Origin: Bacteroidota bacterium
Lineage (GTDB): Bacteria > Bacteroidota > Bacteroidia > Bacteroidales > VadinHA17
Assembly (NCBI GenBank): GCA_029552825.1
Contig: JAKPDL010000227.1
Location: forward strand, 186,001 to 250,000
Length of the DNA stretch: 64,000 nucleotides
Direction of reading: 5' to 3'
The position numbers were made by a program, and so were the translations under genes. The stretch's first letter is position 1; each line of letters starts with the position of its first letter. The notes below the pieces were generated by a model. It did not search any database. It saw only the letters and a program-made list of their open reading frames with translations, and was not told the origin of the DNA. Shown here piece after piece: positions 9,331 to 17,382 of the stretch.

Positions 9331-9721
9331 AAAATTTCAGATATTAAAATTAAATATTATCGTAATAAATTAATTACTTTTCTTTTCAAGAATTAAATCT
9401 TTTTAAAAGTTATTGTCAACTTCAAAAAGTAAAATTCAATCCTTCATGATAAATAAATTCTATCTACTTATGAAAAGAATCAATCATTAAAATCTCAAAC
9501 TAAAAATTTAGATGAAAAAATTGGAAATTTTTATAGACGATATATTATTTTGTATATCAATTACATACGATTTTCAATTTTTAATAATGTTAATAAAATA
9601 ATTTTAATGTTGAAATTTTTTTTTCTGTTTATAGTACAATGAATTTACATTATGCATACTTTCGGCAAAATTTTAAACAAGAAACAGACAACTAAAAAAG
9701 GAGTGAAATTTTCACAACATC
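9331..9721. other. AT-rich divergent spacer upstream of the aminomutase operon
   Basis: These 391 bases separate the divergent epimerase-like and aminomutase genes and contain no credible ORF. A near-consensus -7 box, TACTTTCG at 9657-9664, could start the aminomutase operon, with no clear -33 element. A purine-rich AAAGGAG lies at 9697-9703, too far (18 bases) from the ATG for a normal Shine-Dalgarno contact. A perfect palindrome GTGAAATTTTCAC at 9703-9715 lies between the two, and folding it would bring AAAGGAG closer to the ATG. Confidence 0.55.
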
Positions 9722-10963
9722 ATGAATGCTAACAATAATGAGGCTTCAGCCTTCCATGGAGAAGGTCGCCTCAAAGGTTGCTCTTCTGATGAAGAGCCTG
9801 GCGCGAAAGCAGTAATACTTTCGCAGGTCGAAACGCCAGTACAAATAGTTAGCAACCGGAATGCGGACTTCATCCACCGCTACTTCCCTCTCGCAACTAA
9901 TGAACAATGGAACGACTGGAAATGGCAACTGAGGAATGCTATTACTACGCTGGAAGACCTCAGAAAAATAATGCCATTAACAGAGAAAGAGATTATGGCA
10001 ATCAAACATCTCAAAGGCAGATTGCCATTAAGAATTACGCCTTATTTCGCATCTCTTATCCACAACACCAAACCTGGCAATCCACTCAGGAGAATTGTAA
10101 TACCTGTAGTTGAAGAACTTATTCAACTGCCTGTTGAAAAGCCCGATCCACTGCACGAAGAAGCATATTCACCTGTAAAAGGAATTGTCCACAGATATCC
10201 CGACAGAGTCCTGTTTACTGTGACTCAGGTTTGCTCTGCCTATTGCAGGTACTGCACTCGCTCACATTCGGTAGGCAAACTCGACAAGCTGGGAAAGAAT
10301 GATTTTGAAAAAGCCTTTGATTATATCCGAAATCATACCGAGATTAGAGATGTTCTCGTAAGTGGAGGAGATCCACTTACTATGTCAGATGAAATGCTCG
10401 ATTATATTCTGAAGAATATTCGAAATATCCCCCATGTAGAGATTATCAGGATAGGTACAAGGGTGCCTGTGGTTCTGCCACAGAGAATAACGGATAAACT
10501 TATAGCCACCATGAGAAAATACCACCCACTCTATATCAGCCTGCATTTTTCACATCCGGATGAAATAACAGATGAGTGTGCACAGGCATGCAACAAACTG
10601 GCTGATGGTGGTTTTCCACTCGGCAGTCAGACTGTACTGCTTAAAGGCATAAATGATAATGTGGAAATTATGAAAAAACTCTTCCATAAATTGCTTATGA
10701 TAAGAGTGAGGCCTTATTATCTGTACCAGTGCGACCTTATTCCGGGTTCAGGACATTTCCGGACATCAATAAGGAAAGGACTGGAAATAATCAAAGGACT
10801 GAGAGGATATACAAGCGGTTATGCCATTCCACAATTTGTTGTGGATGCACCGGGTGGAGGAGGTAAAATACCACTCCTGCCCGATTATGTCGTAGCACAC
10901 ACAAAGGAAAAAATAGTTCTCCGCAACTATAAGGGTATGATTTGCGAATACCCTGAAATTTAA
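9722..10963 (+). CDS. kamA: Lysine 2,3-aminomutase family radical SAM enzyme
   Basis: The enzyme is a PLP- and SAM-dependent [4Fe-4S] mutase that would move the alpha-amino group of lysine to carbon 3, giving beta-lysine. The 413 residues contain the cluster motif Cys171-Cys175-Cys178 (CSAYCRYC) and the PLP motif APGGGGK with Lys382. Asp338 (QCDL) and Asp375 (VVDAPG) have the spacing of the two aspartates that bind the lysine side-chain amine in the clostridial enzyme. Glutamate mutases lack these, so lysine is the likelier substrate. Residues 1-48 form an extension before the usual start; their codons coincide with an RNA fold described separately. No alternative ATG, GTG or TTG lies in frame there. 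Two ATP-grasp genes follow at 6 bases. Confidence 0.88.
   Translation: MNANNNEASAFHGEGRLKGCSSDEEPGAKAVILSQVETPVQIVSNRNADFIHRYFPLATNEQWNDWKWQLRNAITTLEDLRKIMPLTEKEIMAIKHLKGRLPLRITPYFASLIHNTKPGNPLRRIVIPVVEELIQLPVEKPDPLHEEAYSPVKGIVHRYPDRVLFTVTQVCSAYCRYCTRSHSVGKLDKLGKNDFEKAFDYIRNHTEIRDVLVSGGDPLTMSDEMLDYILKNIRNIPHVEIIRIGTRVPVVLPQRITDKLIATMRKYHPLYISLHFSHPDEITDECAQACNKLADGGFPLGSQTVLLKGINDNVEIMKKLFHKLLMIRVRPYYLYQCDLIPGSGHFRTSIRKGLEIIKGLRGYTSGYAIPQFVVDAPGGGGKIPLLPDYVVAHTKEKIVLRNYKGMICEYPEI
9739..9857 (+). other. Multi-helix RNA fold embedded in the 5' coding region of kamA
   Basis: Hand folding finds dense pairing within codons 6-46. A helix 9739-9744/9768-9773 (6 bp) encloses 9750-9754/9761-9765 (5 bp). 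A perfect 7-bp hairpin 9780-9786/9791-9797 has the tetraloop TGAT. A helix 9798-9803/9834-9839 (6 bp) encloses 9804-9809/9818-9823 (6 bp). An outer helix 9776-9779/9854-9857 closes the last two, which abut without a gap as if coaxially stacked. About 53 percent G+C by hand count over 9739-9840 contrasts with the AT-rich leader. It could be a cis-regulatory RNA that is also translated, or a palindromic element inserted in frame. I recognise no known riboswitch class. Confidence 0.5.
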
Positions 10964-10969
10964 TTATTT

Positions 10970-11947
10970 ATGAAGGCCGGGATTACTTTTGACCTGCGTT
11001 CGTGGTATCTCGAACGCGGGTTTTCTATGGAAGATACTGCAGAATTTGATAAAGAAGCCACAATAAGCGCTATAAGAAATGTGCTTGAATCAATGGGTTT
11101 TGATACCGAAGAAGTTGGTAACGTCTTTCAACTTATTGAAGCCCTTGCATCAGGTAAAAGATGGGATATCGTCTTTAATATTGCCGAAGGATTGTATGGT
11201 GACGGACGGGAGTCAGTTGTTCCCGCCATACTCGATCAATACCGTATACCATATGTTTTCAGCGGACCGGTAGTACTTGGAGTTGCTCTAAATAAATATC
11301 TGGCAAAACTGGTAGCTTCATCAGCCGGTGTGCCGGTTAGTCCTGGCTTTCTGATTACCTCCCTTGACGATATTAAAAAGTGCGACCTTGAATACCCACT
11401 TTTTATCAAACCTGCCTCTGAAGGTACCGGTAAAGGCATAACAAATAAGAGTATCCTTAAAAAACCTGCAGAACTGAAAGAAGTGGCAGAATACCTGCTT
11501 AAACGGTACAATCAGCCGGCACTTGTTGAAGAATATCTTCCAGGCCGGGAATTCACAATTGGAATTCTTGGCACCGGGGACGAGGCGGTGGCAATAGGGG
11601 GAATGGAAGTAATCTGTAAAGATGAACTTCCATATTCAGTTGAATACAAGGAAAACTATCATTTATACTGTAATTACAAACCCCTTGACGATAGTGATAT
11701 TTCAAAGGAATCAAAAGATGTAGCCCTGAAAGCATGGAAAGCAATTGGCTGCGCCGATGGCGGACGGGTTGATGTAAAAGCTGACAGAAACGGCAGAATA
11801 TGTTTTATGGAAGTAAACCCCCTCGCAGGTCTTCATCCGGTTGATTCAGACCTGCCAATACTTGCACGGTTCTCAGGTATCGAATACAACGAACTGGTTG
11901 AAAGAATCATCAGGTCTGCATTAAAAAGACATAATCTGAAGTTATGA
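10970..11947 (+). CDS. D-Ala-D-Ala-ligase-like ATP-grasp enzyme 1
   Basis: The 325-residue cytoplasmic ligase has the Ddl-type ATP-grasp layout. An N-terminal preATP-grasp domain includes WDIVFNIAEGLYGDGRES. The central domain has LFIKPASEGTGKGI (ATP-binding Lys) and LVEEYLPGREFTIGIL. The C-terminal metal site has GGRVDVKADRNGRICFMEVNPL, with the Glu-x-Asn Mg ligands. Such enzymes join an amino acid carboxylate to an amine through an acyl phosphate. True Ddl proteins normally sit with cell-wall genes. This one is in a tight operon with an aminomutase and a second ligase (ATGA overlap), so a dedicated beta-amino-acid conjugate is the more likely product. Substrates are not readable from sequence. 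Confidence 0.85.
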   Translation: MKAGITFDLRSWYLERGFSMEDTAEFDKEATISAIRNVLESMGFDTEEVGNVFQLIEALASGKRWDIVFNIAEGLYGDGRESVVPAILDQYRIPYVFSGPVVLGVALNKYLAKLVASSAGVPVSPGFLITSLDDIKKCDLEYPLFIKPASEGTGKGITNKSILKKPAELKEVAEYLLKRYNQPALVEEYLPGREFTIGILGTGDEAVAIGGMEVICKDELPYSVEYKENYHLYCNYKPLDDSDISKESKDVALKAWKAIGCADGGRVDVKADRNGRICFMEVNPLAGLHPVDSDLPILARFSGIEYNELVERIIRSALKRHNLKL

Positions 11948-12903
11948 GATGCTGCATACTTTACAATCAGCCTCGCGAAAATGCTCTTGCCGACGAACTC
12001 GATATTCTCGACCAGGTTGAATGGGTCGAAACCAATCTTAAAAAAGCCGGAATTGAAACTTACAGAAAAGGTATCACGAATAATTTCATGAATGAAATAT
12101 CACTTCTGGCTGATGAGAAACCAGATTTTGTTTTTAATCTGGTTGAATCAATAAATAACAAAGGTGAGCTGCTCTATTTCATACCCGCCCTGCTTAACAT
12201 GCATTCAATACCCTATACAGGCAACCCGCTGGAGGCTCTGTTTATTACAACAAGTAAATTTCTTACAGTTAAACTACTTAAAAACGAAGGTATAAGAACA
12301 CCAGAATCTTTTCATATCTCGGAATATAGAAAATTTGAGCCTGGCAAAAGCTATATAATCAAACCTGTATGGGAGGACGGTTCTCTCGATATTACGCAGG
12401 ATTCAGTTTTTGTTTATCATCAAGGTTATGAGGAAAAGTTCATGAATCTGAGAGATTCCCACTGGATAATACAGGAATACATTGACGGAAGGGAATTTAA
12501 TATTAGCCTCCTCACATCGAATGGCAGACCTGAAGTTCTTCCACCTGCTGAAATAGTATTTGTGGATTATGAAGACAGGCCCAAAATTGTTGACTTCAAA
12601 GCAAAATGGGAAGAAAATAGTTTTGAATATAAAAACACTGTGAGAAGGTTTCCCGGAAAAGAACTCGAAGAATCACTCAGGAAGGAGATCGAAGTTACAG
12701 CAATTAAATGCTGGGATATTTTCTCCCTAAGGGGCTATGCCCGTATTGACATGAGAGTTGACAGTGAAAATAGAGTATATGTAATTGAAGTAAATGCAAA
12801 TCCCTGTATATCAAAGAACGGCGGTTTCGTTGCAGCAACTGAAAATGCAGGTTATGCGTTTACAGATGTAATTAAACGAATAATAAATGACTTAAACCGG
12901 TAA
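11944..12903 (+). CDS. D-Ala-D-Ala-ligase-like ATP-grasp enzyme 2
   Basis: A second ATP-grasp ligase of 319 residues starts in an ATGA overlap with the first. Visible motifs are PDFVFNLVESINNKGEL in the N-terminal lobe, YIIKPVWEDGSLDIT with the ATP-binding Lys, WIIQEYIDGREFNISLL, and ARIDMRVDSENRVYVIEVNANP with the metal-binding Glu and Asn. It differs from the first copy at many positions: the glycine-rich loop is EDGS rather than EGTGKG. They are therefore two distinct enzymes and not a recent duplication. The translational coupling suggests the two act in sequence or as a complex on the same product. Substrate unknown. Confidence 0.83.
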   Translation: MRCCILYNQPRENALADELDILDQVEWVETNLKKAGIETYRKGITNNFMNEISLLADEKPDFVFNLVESINNKGELLYFIPALLNMHSIPYTGNPLEALFITTSKFLTVKLLKNEGIRTPESFHISEYRKFEPGKSYIIKPVWEDGSLDITQDSVFVYHQGYEEKFMNLRDSHWIIQEYIDGREFNISLLTSNGRPEVLPPAEIVFVDYEDRPKIVDFKAKWEENSFEYKNTVRRFPGKELEESLRKEIEVTAIKCWDIFSLRGYARIDMRVDSENRVYVIEVNANPCISKNGGFVAATENAGYAFTDVIKRIINDLNR

Positions 12904-12907
12904 ACCT

Positions 12908-13276
12908 ATGAGAGGATTATATACAGTTCTGCTTTTGATTCTTTCAAATACATTCATGACTTTTGCATGGTACGGGCATTTAAAACTTAAAACAATGAGC
13001 AGGTTTGAAAATATGACTCTTCTTGCCGTGATATTAATGAGCTGGGGAATTGCATTGTTCGAATATTTCTTTCAGGTACCTGCCAATAGAATAGGTTTCA
13101 GAGGAAACGGAGGTCCATTCTCACTTGTTGAATTAAAAGTAATTCAGGAAGTTATCTCGATATCCGTTTTTACAATTTTTACACTTGTGGTTTTTAAAAC
13201 TGAACAGTTCAGAATAAACCATCTTATTGCATTCTTCTTCATCGTCCTGGCAATTTATTTCGTTTTCAAGAAATAG
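12908..13276 (+). CDS. DUF486 (DMT-like) small membrane protein
   Basis: The 122-residue protein has four hydrophobic helices and the family-typical PANRIGFRGNGGPFSLVELKVIQEVIS loop between helices two and three, which identifies DUF486 (a half-size drug/metabolite-transporter fold). It begins 4 bases after the second ATP-grasp gene and is the last gene of the operon. Members are usually lone housekeeping-type genes of unknown role. Being coupled to an aminomutase/ligase set suggests it moves the pathway product or precursor across the inner membrane, but this is inference from position only. It would probably work as a dimer, given the half-length fold. Confidence 0.8.
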   Translation: MRGLYTVLLLILSNTFMTFAWYGHLKLKTMSRFENMTLLAVILMSWGIALFEYFFQVPANRIGFRGNGGPFSLVELKVIQEVISISVFTIFTLVVFKTEQFRINHLIAFFFIVLAIYFVFKK

Positions 13277-13560
13277 CAGGTTACTATCAATAATTTTCCA
13301 AATTTCACCGTGTTAAAAGTGTTACTCACCTTAATGCAGAGTAACCTTTGCCAATAAATGTTCGTCACCCGCAAGGTGAAAAATATATTCAAAACAGGTG
13401 CATTCATCAAAATTTTTAATCCATTCGTGGAAATCTTAAAAAAAATAATACCTCAATCCATGCTATTTAGTAATTTTATATAAAGAATTAACCCAGGTAA
13501 CTTGAGCATTTGATTATGTAAAATATTAATAATCAATTATAAACTTAATCTGATCAGACT
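13277..13560. other. Spacer with overlapping inverted repeats
   Basis: These 284 bases lie between the aminomutase operon and the large surface protein gene. Several short perfect inverted repeats compete: AGGTTACT 13278-13285 with AGTAACCT 13340-13347; GTTACTC 13321-13327 with GAGTAAC 13339-13345; and TCACC/GGTGA around a CGCAA loop near 13365-13379. They could form the transcript end of the operon, but no clean T-run follows, so I do not call a terminator. No promoter with both boxes is visible before 13561. Confidence 0.4.
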
Positions 13561-16500
13561 ATGAAGAAAAATCTGTTGACTTTTTTGTTTTTTGCGGTAA
13601 GTAGCTTCTCTTTTGCACAGGTGCCACAGGGGATTAATTACCAGGCAATTGCAAGAGACAACAGTGGAAACCCTTTGCAAAATACCGCATTGCAGGTAAA
13701 ACTTGCCGTTAAGGCAGACTCTTCGTGGATAGGAACCGTAATATGGGAAGAAATTCATAATCCAGTTACTACCAATGATTTTGGTCTCTTCACTGTAGTA
13801 TTGGGAAAAGGTGCCCGACAGGCCTCCTCAACCGTAGCATCTTTTAATCTGATAGACTGGAATGTTACTCCAAAATTTCTCAGGACTGAAATCTATTATG
13901 GCGGAAGCTGGAAACAGATGGGGATTTCACGCCTTCAATCCGTGCCATATTCAATGTTTTCCGCAAAAGCTGAGTCTCTTACTCCAGGTGCCAAGGTTGT
14001 AAGTACAAATGATGCAACATCCGATGCACTTTTTGAAGTAAAAAGAAAAGATGGCCAGACGGTGTTTGCTGTCTATCCCGATGCTGTCAACATTTATGTT
14101 CCCTCAGGCAGCAAAGGTACCAAAGGCGGATTTGCAATAGGCGGGTTCGGGGATAAAGCGCCTTCGCAGGATTATTTCAGAGTAACCCCCGACAGTGTAA
14201 GGATATATATTGACAACTCTCCGAGCACCAAAGGGACAAAAGGAGGCTTTGCAATTGGAGGATTTGACGGAACGAAGGGTCTTCTGAAGAATTATTACAT
14301 GAATGTTTCGGGTACCAGCACTCTGGATACTGTGAAGGGCTCACCCCAGGTACTGTGGTTTCCTAACAGAAACGCTTTCCTGGCTGGCAATGTATGGATT
14401 GGTTCACCTGACAGCGTAGGTCTTTATTCGACAGCTCTTGGCTACAGGTCGGTTGCAATGGGCGATTATTCACAGGCATTTGGTTATAGGGCAAAAGCTT
14501 TAGGCAATTACTCTACAAGCATCGGGAAAAACTCAATTGCGGGAGCAGGAAAAACAACGGCTATGAATGCTTTTGCCTTCGGTAATGGAGCAAAAGCCAC
14601 CGGACCTGACTCGTATGCACTTGGTTCAGGGGCCACCGCTACCGGTGAAAGAGCCTTTGCTTTCGGTTCAGTAGGATTGAATGATTCGGGTGACCCCACT
14701 TCAACACCAACAACAGCAAGTGCATCATACACAGTTGCTATAGGAATGGGTGCCCAGGCAACAAACAAAGGTGCAATGGCTCTTGGTATCGGTTCAACTG
14801 CCTCAGGTTCAAGTTCATCTACTTTCGGATATTACAGCACTGCATCGAGTTCTTATGCAATGGCTCTTGGATATAAGTCGCAGGCAACACAAAGTTATAC
14901 TACAGCTGTTGGAGCATATGCAAGTGCAACCAGTAGCTACTCAAGCGCATTTGGGAGAAGTGCTACAGCTCAAGGAAATAGTTCTGTGGCAGTTGGTTAT
15001 GCAGCAACAACAGGCGCATTGGCGACAAATGCAAGTGCTTTCGGACGTGGAGCAAACGCAACAGGACCTTCGGCAATGGCACTTGGAGTGAGTGCAACCG
15101 CCTCCGGCGATACTTCTGTTGCAATAGGTTATCTCGCAAATGCTTCAAATAAATATGCTGTGGCTATCGGATATGCTTCAAAAGCCAGTGCAAAAAATTC
15201 GTTCTCGTTCGGTTACAATAGTGAGGCTGCCGCCGACAATTCATTTGCAATAGGCACATACGGGCTTAATGCCGACGGCTCCGTAAATACAAGCCGTCCA
15301 ACCAAAACTTCTGATACATATTCAGTTGCCATTGGTATGGGTGCTCAAACAAGCCTCAAAGGCGATATGGCAATGGGTGTAAATGCAACCGCTTCAGGAG
15401 GATACAGTACTGCAATAGGTTACCAGCCGCAATCTCTTGGAACCTATGCGACCGCATTAGGATATATGGTGCAGGCTAATGGCCCAAAATCAATATCAAT
15501 AGGAGCCTATTATAACTATACTGGCTTCAGACTTATTTATGATCCAATAACCAGAAGATTCAGATTAATTCCATATAATGTGACAAAATTTAACATAGCT
15601 AATGATGAGTTTTCAATAGCAATTGGTAACGGTAATACAGCCAGTAAAGGTGGAATGGCTTTTGGAACCAACAACTCTTCCCTTGCTTTCGGCTCCACAA
15701 CTCTTGGAATAAACAACAGAGCCGACAGTGCTTATTCTGTTGCCATTGGTTCGAATGCACAAGCTGTCGGAATAAATGCCATTGCATTAGGTGAAAGCGT
15801 AACCGCTGAAGCAAGCAATAGTATAGTAGTAGGTTATAATAACATTACCAATTCAGCATATAAAAGAGATGAATGGGAACCAACAGATCCATTGTTTGTA
15901 GTTGGAAACGGAGGCACCGGTACACCATCCAATGCCATGGTTGTGCAGAAAAACGGAAATACAACAATTTATGGCAACCTGACAGTTACAGGTAGTATTT
16001 CTTCATGGGTTGGTACAGGCGACAACCTTGGCAATCATACTGCCTCACAAAATATAAAACTCAATAACTACTGGCTTTCAAACGACGGAGGCAGCGAAGG
16101 TGTCTGGGTGAGTACTACCGGCCTTGTGGGTATTAACAGAAACAATCCGGCCTACAATCTTGATGTAAATGGCAATTTCAGGGCAACAAGCCATATGTAT
16201 GGAAACGGAAATCTCTACATGACTGGAAGCATTTATGGATCAACAATAAACCCTGACGGTGATGCCAATCTAACGGTTGATGCTGGAACATTGCATGTCG
16301 ATGGTACCAACAACAGAGTGGGGGTTAACAACACAGCTCCTGCCTATACGCTTGATATAAGCGGTTCATTAAATGCGACAAGCTCAGGACGTTTTGGAGG
16401 AGATGTAACAATTAGTAATACAAGTCCTGCACTTAACCTTACTGATTCAGATCTTAATGCGGATGATTTCAAAATAGAAGTAAATAATGATTTGCTTCAA

Positions 16501-16980
16501 TTTTCATCACTGGGTAAGACACCTGTTGTTGCACTTGCCATTAATGCAACCGGTAAAGTTGGAATGCCTAGTTTGAGCTCTGGTTCTGGTACAACACTAG
16601 TTATTAGTGCAGTGACTGGTGAAATTCTTAAACAATCAAGTTCAGCACGGTATAAAATGAATATTTCATTGCTTAATGATATTTCATGGCTGTACAAACT
16701 CAATCCTGTCACTTTCCTATACAAAGAAGATAAATCAAAAACTCTGCAATATGGATTGATAGCTGAAGAAGTTGAAAACATAAATCCCAGTCTTGTTGTG
16801 TACGATGCAGAAGGCAAACCTGACGCTGTGATTTACAACAACCTCATTTCAGTACTGATTAAGGCTGCCCAGGAGCAAAAAGAAGAAATTGAAATACTTA
16901 AGTCAGAAAATCAAACATTAAAAGAAAGATTGGAACGTCTTGAAAACATTGTTTTAACTCTGAAAGCAGTGCAGAAATAG
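13561..16980 (+). CDS. Large secreted YadA-like repeat protein with S74 chaperone tail
   Basis: The 1139-residue protein has a signal peptide (1-19, ending SSFSFAQ) followed by the Bacteroidota-specific QGINYQAIARDNSGNPL domain. Two copies of a TKGGFAIGGF segment occur around 186-240. From about 290 to 760 there are many degenerate 14-residue repeats of the type SxAxGxxAxAxGxxS, as in YadA head and trimeric adhesins. The C-terminus has SSARYKMNIS and YGLIAEEVENI of the S74 intramolecular chaperone domain, then a coiled coil of about 35 residues. It probably forms a trimeric fibre at the cell surface, with the tail folding and possibly cleaving itself. S74 domains also occur in phage tail spikes, but no phage genes are nearby. 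Confidence 0.8.
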   Translation: MKKNLLTFLFFAVSSFSFAQVPQGINYQAIARDNSGNPLQNTALQVKLAVKADSSWIGTVIWEEIHNPVTTNDFGLFTVVLGKGARQASSTVASFNLIDWNVTPKFLRTEIYYGGSWKQMGISRLQSVPYSMFSAKAESLTPGAKVVSTNDATSDALFEVKRKDGQTVFAVYPDAVNIYVPSGSKGTKGGFAIGGFGDKAPSQDYFRVTPDSVRIYIDNSPSTKGTKGGFAIGGFDGTKGLLKNYYMNVSGTSTLDTVKGSPQVLWFPNRNAFLAGNVWIGSPDSVGLYSTALGYRSVAMGDYSQAFGYRAKALGNYSTSIGKNSIAGAGKTTAMNAFAFGNGAKATGPDSYALGSGATATGERAFAFGSVGLNDSGDPTSTPTTASASYTVAIGMGAQATNKGAMALGIGSTASGSSSSTFGYYSTASSSYAMALGYKSQATQSYTTAVGAYASATSSYSSAFGRSATAQGNSSVAVGYAATTGALATNASAFGRGANATGPSAMALGVSATASGDTSVAIGYLANASNKYAVAIGYASKASAKNSFSFGYNSEAAADNSFAIGTYGLNADGSVNTSRPTKTSDTYSVAIGMGAQTSLKGDMAMGVNATASGGYSTAIGYQPQSLGTYATALGYMVQANGPKSISIGAYYNYTGFRLIYDPITRRFRLIPYNVTKFNIANDEFSIAIGNGNTASKGGMAFGTNNSSLAFGSTTLGINNRADSAYSVAIGSNAQAVGINAIALGESVTAEASNSIVVGYNNITNSAYKRDEWEPTDPLFVVGNGGTGTPSNAMVVQKNGNTTIYGNLTVTGSISSWVGTGDNLGNHTASQNIKLNNYWLSNDGGSEGVWVSTTGLVGINRNNPAYNLDVNGNFRATSHMYGNGNLYMTGSIYGSTINPDGDANLTVDAGTLHVDGTNNRVGVNNTAPAYTLDISGSLNATSSGRFGGDVTISNTSPALNLTDSDLNADDFKIEVNNDLLQFSSLGKTPVVALAINATGKVGMPSLSSGSGTTLVISAVTGEILKQSSSARYKMNISLLNDISWLYKLNPVTFLYKEDKSKTLQYGLIAEEVENINPSLVVYDAEGKPDAVIYNNLISVLIKAAQEQKEEIEILKSENQTLKERLERLENIVLTLKAVQK

Positions 16981-16997
16981 TATATTCTTTAAAAACA

Positions 16998-17025
16998 AAA
17001 AGCCGGTCTTGATGGACCGGCTTTT
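16998..17025 (+). terminator. Rho-independent terminator after the surface protein gene
   Basis: A perfect stem AGCCGGTC/GACCGGCT (8 bp, 17001-17008 with 17015-17022) is extended by AAA/TTT and closed by a TTGATG loop. It ends in a short T-run, 18 bases after the stop codon. The A-tract on the 5' side could let it work in both directions. Confidence 0.85.
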
Positions 17026-17357
17026 CTGTTTTATGCAACAAGATCATTTGGTTATTAAAAGATTAAATTTTTTCTATTCTTTATTTTGTTTCCTTCTACT
17101 GACCTTAAAGCATTGTTCCTTTGCTCAAAAACTTCAAAGGTTAATTACAACACAATTGCATGGGATTTTAGTATAATCCTGCGAAAAAACTTGAAGACTA
17201 AATAAACGAACTAAAAAAGAGATCTTAAATATTTGAAAAATAATTGCAAACTAGTAAACGAATTTAACCAGATCTTATATTATTTTATTCAAAATGTTGT
17301 GCTGTTATTGCCCATTGTTGTTATTTTTCATGAAAATATTTTTCAATATAATTAGAC
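17026..17357. other. AT-rich spacer, nothing recognised
   Basis: Between the terminator and the ung promoter I see no ORF with coding character, no strong hairpin and no repeat. Confidence 0.5.
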
Positions 17358-17365
17358 TATCTTTG
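17358..17365 (+). promoter_or_regulatory. -7 box of the ung promoter
   Basis: TATCTTTG is an exact TAnnTTTG match ending 17 bases before the ung ATG, giving a leader of about 10 bases. No TTTG is found at the expected 19-21 base spacing upstream. Confidence 0.4.
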
Positions 17366-17382
17366 AAAAATAGTGTGTTTTT

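Noticed and set aside
9786-9808. Hammerhead ribozyme core: CTGATGA followed at 12 bases by CGAAA
   Set aside because: The order of conserved blocks is right, but stem II would be only three pairs with a mismatch and stem III three pairs. The bases fit much better into a perfect 7-bp hairpin and the next helix.
14750-15148. Gln/Leu-rich reading frames on both strands
   Set aside because: They are out-of-frame readings of the repetitive YadA-like region, whose own frame has clear domain structure.
13561-16980. Prophage tail-fibre region
   Set aside because: The S74 domain is shared with phage spikes, but no other phage gene is present and the protein has a bacterial signal peptide and a Bacteroidota N-terminal domain.
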